64,000 bases of DNA. It comes from JBCCMA01 sp045107005 (GTDB taxonomy: Bacteria > Pseudomonadota > Gammaproteobacteria > Steroidobacterales > JBCCMA01). Positions 27,078 to 34,440 of the stretch are shown piece after piece. A program made the translations under genes and the position numbers. Numbering within the stretch: position 1 is the stretch's first letter; each line of letters opens with the position of its first letter. The DNA is taken from NCBI GenBank assembly GCA_045107005.1, contig JBGCFP010000007.1:32650-96649 (forward strand), in the 5' to 3' direction. The notes beneath the pieces are model-generated. The model saw only the letters and a program-made list of their open reading frames with translations, was not told the origin of the DNA and made no database searches.

Positions 27078-29984
27078 TTACGAGGCTTGCAGTTTGCGAA
27101 TCGTGAAATTGGCGAACCGCACGCTTTCTTCGTCGGGACGCAGGTTGCTCGCATCGAGCAAAGAGCGGTAGATGCCCCACTTGGGACGCACGAAATCTTG
27201 TGCTTGCTCACCGCGCCACATGTCGATGGCCGTTTCCGACACATCAAACATGATCTGCTGGTCGCTCATGCGTTGCGCGATAAGGCGCAGCGAGCCGTTA
27301 TCCGCAAACGTCGCGCGGCAGTAGACTTCAACCCACTCGCCGGTCACTTCAGCCCAATCGATACGATCGAGAATCGTTGTGGCTTGCAGCGGGCTGTGGC
27401 GAATCTCCATGCCGTCTTCGTCGCTGCGCTCGTTACCCGTGAGGGTCAAAATCGGCTGACTGTCGTCACCCCCAACCGCTTTTAACTGAAAAAAGTGCGA
27501 AAAATTTCGCGATACCTCCATGTCCGAATTGATCTGGAACTTCCACTGAAACGCCATCGTTTCGTTCTCAAAACCCTTGACCGCGTCCTCAGACGGGCCA
27601 TAGGTTTTAATCTCGTTGCGCTGACGATCGGTGATGTCCAGACGATCGCGATCGATGTCGATATCGCGGTGCGCGATAAACACAAAGTGCGGGCCGATGC
27701 CCGCCGTAGTGGCTTCGTAGATGTGCTCAACGCCCGGGTGATTCACCGAGTACAGGTCCGGCGACTCGATGGCGTTAGCGCCACCGAGATTGCGGATCAG
27801 GTCGTAAGCACTCAGGCCCTGGTCAGGGCCGTCAGAATCCAGAGTGCGTCGGTCAGTTTCGACGTAAGACTGCAAGTCTTCATTGACCAGCGTGCTGAAC
27901 GCCGAAGCCGGCGCGGTCCAGGTCGAGCCGGGGCCAACCTGCGATTCATCAATTAGATTGAGAATCGACGTGTCGACACCGATACCGGCGTCCGGTCCCG
28001 AACCGTTAACCAACCCGTCGGCATCCTGCACAAACGTTGCGCCGTCTTCGCCGCCCACGACGTTGTCGGCGGCAGCACCGTTAAAATTGAACGTCCCCTC
28101 AGCCAGCGTGGCGGAGTAGAAGTGGTTGTTATCAAAGTCGGACGTTGGATCAATGGCGCAGCCGCCCAGATCCCAGTCTTCGTCATTAACGACCGTTCGG
28201 TTCACACCGTTAGTGTTCATGTTGATGGACGCGCCACTGCTCTGATTCATGACGAGGTTGTTGTCGAAGTCGAGAATCGGATCCAGATCCGTGCAATCTG
28301 CATCTTCAAACAACACCGCCTGACGAGCGTTGACCACGGTGTTGCGCGCGACCGTTACCGTGAAATCCAGACCGGGCGTACCGAGCAGCGTCGTGTTGCC
28401 GCTACCGCTAAGTGGATCAGGGTTGATCAGCAACGCGCCACGCTGACTCGAAGTGGTCCGCATGTTGTTCACGTAGTTGTCGGTAACGGTGTGTCCGAGC
28501 GGCGCGAAGCTGATGCCTCCATCGTCGTTGTCTTCACCACCGGACAGGATCACGTTGCGCATGACCGAACTGGCGTAACCGTCTTCCAACGCAATCAGAC
28601 CCAGCGAGTTCACAACGGTGTTGCCCTCAATGGTATTGCCGCCGGACTGCACGCGCATCAGGCGGCGTTCGGATTCCACCGAGTCAAAGCGGTTATGGCG
28701 CACAATGTGCAGGCCCTCACCCAGCGAGTCGCCGCCGGTCGAGCGACCGATCTGCAGAGCGTGCGCCGTTGAGTTGCGGTTACTCGTAACGCCAGTTTTG
28801 CCCAAAATGTCTTTAAACAGGTTGTACTGGATGATGCTCCCTTCGTTGTTCATGGGGTTGGCATCCGCGAAGAGCGAAATAATGGACCCTTCGTTGTCCA
28901 TGTCTTTGCCCTGAAACAGGTTCCGCTCGATGACGTTCTGGAAACCCTTGACCGTGATGAAGTGGTAGGGATCGCCAGAGGGCACAGTGCGCGGCTCCGC
29001 CTCGCCGAGGAACTGGCTATTGCGCAAGGTGACGCCGTCGCCGCTGAGGTAGACCGAACCGTCGCCGTTCGAATCGCAGGCACCGCCCATGATCCAATCC
29101 AGTGCGTCAAACACCAGGCCGTCAACGACCATGCCGTCGCCGCCGAGCACGATACACGTCGCACCGGAAATGACTGCGGTGCTGCCTGCCGTGAGGCGCA
29201 CGACCAGGTTGTCCGATGTGAACGCGACTTCCGCCATGTCAGCGTAGTCATCACCACCGTCAGCGCTGGCAAGACCAATCACGTCGCCTTCGGACGCCGC
29301 GAGAGCTGCCGCGAGCAGCGTCGTTTCACCGGTGACAATGGCGCTGAAAACAATGTCGTCAGCGGTCGCGGTAATGGGGCCTTCCGAGAACCCGTCGTTA
29401 TCCACGTAGGTCGCAGTCACTGTGATGACCGCACCACGCTCTGCCGACGTCAGGCTGTAAGTGGATTCGGTCGCGCCATCAATGACGACACCGTCCGCGG
29501 CCCATTCGTAGGTAATGACGCCGGTGCCATTGGGGTCGGTGACCGCGGCGGTCAGCGTCTCGCCCACCAGGGTGATGCCACTTACGGCGATCGTTCCCGG
29601 CTCATTGGTGCCAGCGTCACAGCCCGCAGCGCTTGGGCCAGGCGGCGCAAAGAAAAAGGTGCGCAACAAACCAAGATCGAGAATATTGGCGATCCCGTCG
29701 TCGTTGAAATCCGCTGCCGGGTCCGCGGTGAAAAAGCGCGTGCGGAATATCCCCAGATCGACAACGTTGACGGAACAATCATTGTTCAAATCTCCGTCGC
29801 ACTGGTTTCCGATGTTGTCGTTGTCACCGTCCGTCTGGGCGGGGTTCGCTACCAGCGTACAGTTGTCAACGGTATCGGCGACTCCGTCCCCATCGGCGTC
29901 CTGGGCGTAAGCCGAGGTGCCCAGAAAAACGGAACCCCCAAAAATGGAGCACAGAATCGCTATTGCGGCGGTTTTTTTGGCCAT
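27078..29984 (-). CDS. Secreted PL6-like helix plus KWGIYR jelly-roll lyase domain
   Basis: 968 residues from ATG 29984 (AGAGG upstream). Signal peptide to ~residue 28 (SAYAQ). A thrombospondin type-3-like Ca segment (DADGDGVADTVDNC, ~29-64) is followed by a dockerin-like pair (DCSVNVVDLGIFRTRFF and DDGIANILDLGLLRTFF), one Ig-like module, and a PL6-like helix (~216-640) in which the catalytic Lys is Gln446 and the Arg is Glu467, as in its paralogue. The C-terminal ~280 residues look like a heparinase-I-type polysaccharide-lyase jelly roll (FQWKFQINSD, HFFQLKAVGG, RPKWGIYRS), a fold in which YFK/KWG(V/I)Y lines the active groove. Activity probably resides there, with the helix binding. First gene of the minus-strand series, divergent from the GntR gene across a shared operator region. 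Confidence 0.87.
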   Translation of the reverse strand: MAKKTAAIAILCSIFGGSVFLGTSAYAQDADGDGVADTVDNCTLVANPAQTDGDNDNIGNQCDGDLNNDCSVNVVDLGIFRTRFFTADPAADFNDDGIANILDLGLLRTFFFAPPGPSAAGCDAGTNEPGTIAVSGITLVGETLTAAVTDPNGTGVITYEWAADGVVIDGATESTYSLTSAERGAVITVTATYVDNDGFSEGPITATADDIVFSAIVTGETTLLAAALAASEGDVIGLASADGGDDYADMAEVAFTSDNLVVRLTAGSTAVISGATCIVLGGDGMVVDGLVFDALDWIMGGACDSNGDGSVYLSGDGVTLRNSQFLGEAEPRTVPSGDPYHFITVKGFQNVIERNLFQGKDMDNEGSIISLFADANPMNNEGSIIQYNLFKDILGKTGVTSNRNSTAHALQIGRSTGGDSLGEGLHIVRHNRFDSVESERRLMRVQSGGNTIEGNTVVNSLGLIALEDGYASSVMRNVILSGGEDNDDGGISFAPLGHTVTDNYVNNMRTTSSQRGALLINPDPLSGSGNTTLLGTPGLDFTVTVARNTVVNARQAVLFEDADCTDLDPILDFDNNLVMNQSSGASINMNTNGVNRTVVNDEDWDLGGCAIDPTSDFDNNHFYSATLAEGTFNFNGAAADNVVGGEDGATFVQDADGLVNGSGPDAGIGVDTSILNLIDESQVGPGSTWTAPASAFSTLVNEDLQSYVETDRRTLDSDGPDQGLSAYDLIRNLGGANAIESPDLYSVNHPGVEHIYEATTAGIGPHFVFIAHRDIDIDRDRLDITDRQRNEIKTYGPSEDAVKGFENETMAFQWKFQINSDMEVSRNFSHFFQLKAVGGDDSQPILTLTGNERSDEDGMEIRHSPLQATTILDRIDWAEVTGEWVEVYCRATFADNGSLRLIAQRMSDQQIMFDVSETAIDMWRGEQAQDFVRPKWGIYRSLLDASNLRPDEESVRFANFTIRKLQAS
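27950..29330 (-). repeat. Duplicated PL6-like coding segment, copy 2
   Basis: Partner of 23298-24700. Both copies carry the same Gln/Glu replacement of the PL6 catalytic pair (CAG at 28647-28649 and GAA at 28584-28586 here), so the change came before the duplication or was kept in both copies. Confidence 0.75.
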
Positions 29985-30185
29985 GATCGCTGCCTCTTCT
30001 TGTACCTTTATGAACGCGCAGGGAATTGCCAACAATGCGTCACTCTGCGCTCGTGCCAGTCTTGTGTCCGTGAGTCGGCGCACCCCCAAGCGCGCCGTAA
30101 TGGAGCAGCCTGCCCCGTTTGGCTTCTCCAGAACCTATACCAATGCACTAGGACAATGCAACTACGGAGCGCAACCAATATTCTT

Positions 30186-30202
30186 TATTGGTAGGACCAA
30201 TA
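30186..30202. promoter_or_regulatory. Palindromic operator, probable GntR site
   Basis: TATTGGT-AGG-ACCAATA: seven matched bases per arm around a 3-base centre, the size and symmetry typical of FadR-type GntR operators (TTGGT-N3-ACCAA). It lies on the predicted -10/start region of the lyase promoter and ~140 bases before the GntR gene, so binding would block lyase transcription. Binding by the adjacent regulator is inferred. Confidence 0.65.
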
Positions 30203-30227
30203 TATGGTAGGGTCAGTGGGTAGTCGA
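30199..30227 (-). promoter_or_regulatory. Predicted promoter of the PL6-like operon
   Basis: On the minus strand, -35 TCGACT (30227-30222), a 17-base spacer, and -10 TATATT (30204-30199; five of six consensus bases). Transcription would start near 30192, inside the palindrome. Another weaker candidate (TTGCAT, 16 bases, TATAGG) lies at 30161-30134. Confidence 0.45.
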
Positions 30228-30339
30228 CCCATTGGTAGCGCAAACAATTTGATTCTGGCAACCCGTAGCCAGGTTCTCTTTTTCGCCGCGCACTGTGTAG
30301 ACTGTTGATGATTAAGAAGGCAGTGGGGGCGCTAACATT

Positions 30340-31086
30340 ATGAAAGACACAAGGCTTTACCACACAGTGGCCGGCAAGATCGGCGCTCTGATCGACGAAG
30401 GCCTGTACCCACCCGGATCGCGCCTGCCGGCCGAACGCGAGCTGGCAGAACGGTTTGGCGTGAGTCGCGTGACCGTCCGCGAGGCCGAAATTGCATTGCA
30501 GGCATTGGGGCGAATCGAGATCAAAACCGGCTCAGGGGTCTACGTCACTGAGCAGGCCAATGGCCAAAACGGCGGCTTACCCGCCGCCAGCGCCTTCGAA
30601 GTGACGCAAGCTCGGTTGTTGTTCGAGTCTGAGGCCGCTGCGCTGGCTGCGCGGGAGATGGATGATGCGACCCTGGCAACGCTCGACAGTCTGGTCGAGA
30701 CCATGGCATCGACCGATCCCCGCGACTCGGCAGCTGGCGATGATGCGGATCGGGACTTCCACCTGACCATCGCCCGTGCGACGGGAAATTCCGCCATTCA
30801 ACATGTCATTGAGCAACTGTGGAAGATGCGCACCGAATTGAGTCACGTGAAAGCTGCGCACGAGTCCATATGTTCCAAGGACGCCGACGCGCGGGGCGAT
30901 GAGCACGAGCATATCGTCGAGGCCCTGAAAACGCGCGACGCCAATGCCGCGCGCAGCGCGATGCGCGAGCACTTCATGCGTCTTCTGACGTCCATGCTCG
31001 ACGAGTCGGAGCAACGGGCGCTGGACGAACTGCGTAAGCAAGCCTCAGAAAGCCGTGAACGCTTTTTAAAGAGCGCCAATTTGTAG
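30340..31086 (+). CDS. GntR/FadR-family regulator of the alginate locus
   Basis: 248 residues from ATG 30340. Residues ~8-75 are a winged helix of the GntR family (YHTVAGKIGALIDEGLYPPG, then SRLPAERELAERFGVSRVTV). The rest (~95-235) is an all-helical FCD ligand domain of the FadR subfamily, with the usual conserved Asp and His residues (DRDFHLTIARATGN; DEHEHIVEAL). FCD proteins bind small carboxylic or sugar acids, and homologues in uronate and alginate clusters respond to DEH, KDG or related acids. It sits between the divergent lyase genes and the PL17-SDR pair, and ATTGGT palindromes occur on both sides, so it most likely represses both units until a breakdown product appears. The ligand is inferred. 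Confidence 0.92.
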   Translation: MKDTRLYHTVAGKIGALIDEGLYPPGSRLPAERELAERFGVSRVTVREAEIALQALGRIEIKTGSGVYVTEQANGQNGGLPAASAFEVTQARLLFESEAAALAAREMDDATLATLDSLVETMASTDPRDSAAGDDADRDFHLTIARATGNSAIQHVIEQLWKMRTELSHVKAAHESICSKDADARGDEHEHIVEALKTRDANAARSAMREHFMRLLTSMLDESEQRALDELRKQASESRERFLKSANL

Positions 31087-31104
31087 CGGTGCCCGTCGCC
31101 GACA

Positions 31105-31120
31105 AATTGGCGTACCAATT
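31105..31120. promoter_or_regulatory. Second ATTGG palindrome before the PL17 gene
   Basis: AATTGG-CGTA-CCAATT, a perfect inverted repeat whose core resembles the operator at 30186-30202, though the centre is one base shorter. A further half-site, ATTGGT (31151-31156), abuts the -35 box. Probably read by the same GntR protein. Confidence 0.5.
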
Positions 31121-31155
31121 CTGTTCAGGAAAGCGATTTTGGTTTGCTTCATTGG

Positions 31156-31184
31156 TTGACATGATCGCCGACCTTTCTTAGTCT
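31156..31184 (+). promoter_or_regulatory. Predicted promoter of the PL17-SDR operon
   Basis: A perfect -35 TTGACA (31156-31161), a 17-base spacer, then TAGTCT (31179-31184) as a weak -10. It lies between the GntR stop and the PL17 start and overlaps an ATTGGT half-site. Confidence 0.5.
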
Positions 31185-31259
31185 GGGGTCCCTGCGACGC
31201 ATTGCTGCACCCAAATGCACCGTGCGCGCCAACGCGCCAGCCTGGAAATCGCTAACATC

Positions 31260-33545
31260 ATGACCGTTTTTGCTTCGTCCTGGCTCAAAGTGGCCGCAGC
31301 GACACTATTGAGCGTCACATCGATCGCCAGCATGGCGGCAATGGCCGCGAGCGAGCCTGCGTCATGGAAACAGGTACCGGCGTTTGCCAGCGCCATTGAC
31401 CAAGCGAAGGCCCGCCACCTTGCCCGGTTCGAGTCCCTGCCTGACGTGCCCAGGCCCGTCGATGCGGGCGGTGGTTATACCCACGAACAGCACAAACGTA
31501 ATGCGATCACGGTATACGAAGCCGGCATGCTGTTTCACTGGACCGGCGAGCGCGCTTTTGCCGAAGACGCCCGCGATCTGCTGCTCGCCTACGCCGAGTT
31601 GTACCCAACCTTGTCTGAACACCCGGAGAAAAAAGAACAGTCACCCGGGCGCCTGTTCTGGCAGAGCCTGAACGAAGCGGTCTGGCTGGTTTACGTCGCG
31701 CAAGGTTACGAGGCGATTCGCGACGCACTGGATGCCGGTGATCGTCAGACTATTGAGACGCAATTGCTGCGCACCATGGTGCGGTTTTTGTCTGAGGAAT
31801 CGCCGCAAACGTTCAACAAGATCCACAATCACGGCACGTGGGCCGTCGCGGCCACCGGTATCACCGGCTATGTGCTGGGCGATGACACCATGGTGCAGCG
31901 CGCACTGCTGGGCCTTGAGCAGGACGGCAAGGCCGGTTTTCTGCGTCAACTTGACGAGTTGTTTTCGCCTGACGGCTATTACAACGAAGGCCCTTACTAC
32001 CAGCGCTACGCGCTTATGCCGTTCGTGCTGTTCGCCCGTTTTGTTGATCGCAACGATCCGAAGCGCGGCATCTTCGAGCATCGCGACGGCATATTGGTCA
32101 AGGCCATCCATACGGCAATCCAACTCAGTTACGGCGGGCTGTTCTTCCCGCTCAATGACGCGATCAAGGACAAGGGACTCGACACCATTGAGCTCGATTA
32201 CGCGATCCCGATTGCCTACGCCAAGACCAACGACCCAAGCTATCTTTCGCTGATCGACGATAGCCAGCAGCTGGTGTTGTCACGTGACGCACTGGACTAT
32301 GCCAGCGCGCAAGCCACTGGCGCAGCGGTGCCGTTTGCCTTCGAATCACTGCACCTGCGTGACGGCCCGCAGGGCGATCGCGGCGCGCTCAGCGTGCTGC
32401 GCAAGGGCGACGACAAAACCGGTACGGCGCTGGTGTTCAAAGCCACGTCTCACGGCATGGGCCACGGACACTTTGATCGGCTGAGCTGGCTCTACTATGA
32501 CGACGGCGTCGAAGTGGTCACTGACTACGGCGCCGCGCGCTTCCTGAACATCGTGCAAAAAAATGGCGGTCACTACTTGCGCGAGAACAACAGCTGGGCG
32601 AAACAGAGTGTCGCGCATAACTCCTTCGTGATGGATGAAGCCAGCCAGTTCGGCGGCGATGCGCAAACCGCCGAACGCTCGATTACCGACCAGCACTTCT
32701 TTTTCGCCGACGATACGCTGCAAATTGCTTCGGCCCGAGAACAGGCAGCCTACCCCGGGGCCACCGTCAGGCGCACAATGGTTGCGGTTGACGATGACGT
32801 CACGGGCTACCCGCTGGTGCTCGACCTGTTCGACGCCACGAGCAAGTCGCCGCACTCGATAGATCTGCCGCTGCACTATCGCGGGCAGCTGGTTGCCACA
32901 GGTGGCACGGTCAAAACCAATACGGACCGGTTACTGCCGCTGGGCGAGAACAACGGCTACCAGCACCTTTGGGATCTGGGCAAGTACACGGTGCAAGCGG
33001 ATGCGACCGACACGCTGACGTGGTTGAGCACGCGTCGCTTCTACTCCCAGACGGTCGTGGCCAGCCAGGCTTTCGACACGCACATAACCCGCATCGGCGC
33101 CAACGACCCGGACTTAAGTCTTCGCCCCGAGCCCGGCATGATTCGACGCTTTGCGCCCACAGACAGCTTGACCGTAGCCGCCGTGCTCGCCACTCACGGG
33201 GAGTACAACGGGGCGCGCGAATACACGCTCGACAGTAGCAATCCGGTCGCCGCGTTGACGCATCACCGCGACGCCGGTAACGATCTGATTACGATTTCGC
33301 TGCACACCGAACAGGCACTGTGCGTTGCGGTATCCTACGATCCGGACGTCGAACGCAAACACCGCATGACGACGCCGCAAGGCAACGTTGCGTGGCAGGG
33401 CTTTGCCCAAATTGTCGACTGCCCGAAACGGGCATCCGCGCAACTCGCGCCGGCGCAGCAGGATCGCCGCGCTCTAGTTTCCTATCGGGCCGATTCGCCG
33501 ACCACAACGGCACGCCCACGTTTTTTACCAATCGGAGTTCATTGA
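31260..33545 (+). CDS. PL17 oligoalginate lyase (Alg17C-like)
   Basis: 761 residues from ATG 31260, preferred because a clean signal peptide follows (MTVFASSWLKVAAATLLSVT...); an in-frame ATG at 31215 would add 15 residues. Layout: alpha/alpha-toroid alginate-lyase domain (~40-380), then a heparinase II/III-like beta-sandwich (~385-740). All five residues known for Alg17C catalysis are present at a constant offset of 11: N190-H191 (IHNHGTWA), Y247 (EGPYYQRY), H402 (GMGHGHFDR) and Y439 (GHYLRENN). The family removes unsaturated uronate from the non-reducing end of alginate oligomers, yielding a monomer that rearranges to DEH. Likely periplasmic. It finishes what the PL6 enzymes begin and hands the product to the reductase encoded next, whose start overlaps this stop (TGATG). 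Confidence 0.95.
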   Translation: MTVFASSWLKVAAATLLSVTSIASMAAMAASEPASWKQVPAFASAIDQAKARHLARFESLPDVPRPVDAGGGYTHEQHKRNAITVYEAGMLFHWTGERAFAEDARDLLLAYAELYPTLSEHPEKKEQSPGRLFWQSLNEAVWLVYVAQGYEAIRDALDAGDRQTIETQLLRTMVRFLSEESPQTFNKIHNHGTWAVAATGITGYVLGDDTMVQRALLGLEQDGKAGFLRQLDELFSPDGYYNEGPYYQRYALMPFVLFARFVDRNDPKRGIFEHRDGILVKAIHTAIQLSYGGLFFPLNDAIKDKGLDTIELDYAIPIAYAKTNDPSYLSLIDDSQQLVLSRDALDYASAQATGAAVPFAFESLHLRDGPQGDRGALSVLRKGDDKTGTALVFKATSHGMGHGHFDRLSWLYYDDGVEVVTDYGAARFLNIVQKNGGHYLRENNSWAKQSVAHNSFVMDEASQFGGDAQTAERSITDQHFFFADDTLQIASAREQAAYPGATVRRTMVAVDDDVTGYPLVLDLFDATSKSPHSIDLPLHYRGQLVATGGTVKTNTDRLLPLGENNGYQHLWDLGKYTVQADATDTLTWLSTRRFYSQTVVASQAFDTHITRIGANDPDLSLRPEPGMIRRFAPTDSLTVAAVLATHGEYNGAREYTLDSSNPVAALTHHRDAGNDLITISLHTEQALCVAVSYDPDVERKHRMTTPQGNVAWQGFAQIVDCPKRASAQLAPAQQDRRALVSYRADSPTTTARPRFLPIGVH

Positions 33546-34297
33546 TGAGTCTTAAGAATAAAGTCGCCGTCGTAACCGGTGGATCGCGCGACATTGGCCG
33601 TGCCATCGCCGTAAAGCTAGCCAGTGAAGGCGCAAACGTGGTCGTCAATTACTGCCACAACAAACAGCAGGGCGAAGAGACCATCGCCGAAATTGAGAAA
33701 GTCGGCGGCAAAGGTGTCCTGGCGCCGGGCGACATGACCAAGAGCGACGACGTCGCCTCTGTCGTCAAAACCACCTGCGACGCGTTCGGCGGCAAAATCA
33801 ACATTCTGGTCAACAACGTGGGCGGCCTGGTCGCGCGCAAACCTCTCGCTGACATGGACCTCGAGTTTCTCGAAGGGGTCATGCGCCTGAATCTGTCGAG
33901 CACGTTCCTGACCATGCACCACGCGGTGCCGGCCATGTCCGACGGTGGCGCCGTAGTCAACCTTTCATCGCTGGCCGGCCGTGACGGCGGCGGCGGTGGA
34001 GCGTCGGCGTACTCGGCGGCCAAAGGCGCCGTGATGACCTTTACGCGGGCGATGGCCAAGGAGCTTGGACCGTCAGGCATCCGCGTCAACTGCGTCTGTC
34101 CTGGCATGATCAGCACGTCGTTCCACGACGAATTCACGCCCGACGCGGTGCGCGCGAAAGTGGCCGGCTCGACGCCGCTGGGACGTGAGGGACGTGCGAC
34201 GGAAGTGGCCGACCTGGTGACCTATCTGGCGTCTGACGCGTCGAGCTTTGTCACCGGCGCCAGCCTCGACATCAACGGCGGCTTATACTTCTCTTGA
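33545..34297 (+). CDS. SDR oxidoreductase, probable DEH reductase
   Basis: 250 residues from ATG 33545, overlapping the PL17 stop by one base (TGATG), so translation is coupled; longer upstream starts run inside the lyase gene. Classical short-chain dehydrogenase: cofactor loop TGGSRDIG (12-19), NNVGG in the middle, Ser141/142 and Y156-x3-K160 (AYSAAKG) as catalytic residues, PG motif and a C-terminal DINGG. SDRs of this kind in alginate loci reduce 4-deoxy-5-hexoseulose uronate (DEH) to 2-keto-3-deoxygluconate using NAD(P)H. The family also includes 3-oxoacyl-ACP reductases, but the coupling to PL17 favours DEH. No signal peptide, so cytoplasmic; an uptake system for DEH must be encoded elsewhere. 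Confidence 0.9.
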   Translation: MSLKNKVAVVTGGSRDIGRAIAVKLASEGANVVVNYCHNKQQGEETIAEIEKVGGKGVLAPGDMTKSDDVASVVKTTCDAFGGKINILVNNVGGLVARKPLADMDLEFLEGVMRLNLSSTFLTMHHAVPAMSDGGAVVNLSSLAGRDGGGGGASAYSAAKGAVMTFTRAMAKELGPSGIRVNCVCPGMISTSFHDEFTPDAVRAKVAGSTPLGREGRATEVADLVTYLASDASSFVTGASLDINGGLYFS

Positions 34298-34336
34298 CAA
34301 ACGATCGCGCCGACCGGCGTGATCTTGCCATCGAAC

Positions 34337-34375
34337 AATCGCGACACGAAACCACTTCGTGTCGCGATTTTTTTT
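34337..34375 (+). terminator. Strong intrinsic terminator after the alginate operon
   Basis: A 14-bp perfect stem (AATCGCGACACGAA / TTCGTGTCGCGATT) with loop ACCAC, followed by a run of eight T. It closes the PL17-SDR operon and separates it from the helicase gene. Confidence 0.92.
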
Positions 34376-34440
34376 GTGCCCGCGAACGGCGAGAGTGACA
34401 GACTTCACCGCGCTTACACAGCACGTAGTACTATCCCGCG

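Larger units (their letters stand above)
29985..30339. other. Divergent control region between the lyase operon and the GntR gene
   Basis: This 355-bp region has no gene. It contains five copies of the ATTGG/CCAAT core (near 30141, 30175, 30187, 30197 and 30231), the 17-bp palindrome at 30186-30202, and a predicted minus-strand promoter overlapping it. The long leader before the lyase ATG shows no obvious riboswitch. Confidence 0.6.

Noticed and set aside
28962..30194. 410-codon plus-strand open frame across the start of the PL6-like gene
   Set aside because: It overlaps a well-supported minus-strand gene and runs into the operator region; composition fits an antisense shadow.
34298..34440. 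Small RNA between the SDR and helicase genes
   Set aside because: Apart from the terminator hairpin nothing suggests a separate transcript; no promoter was seen.
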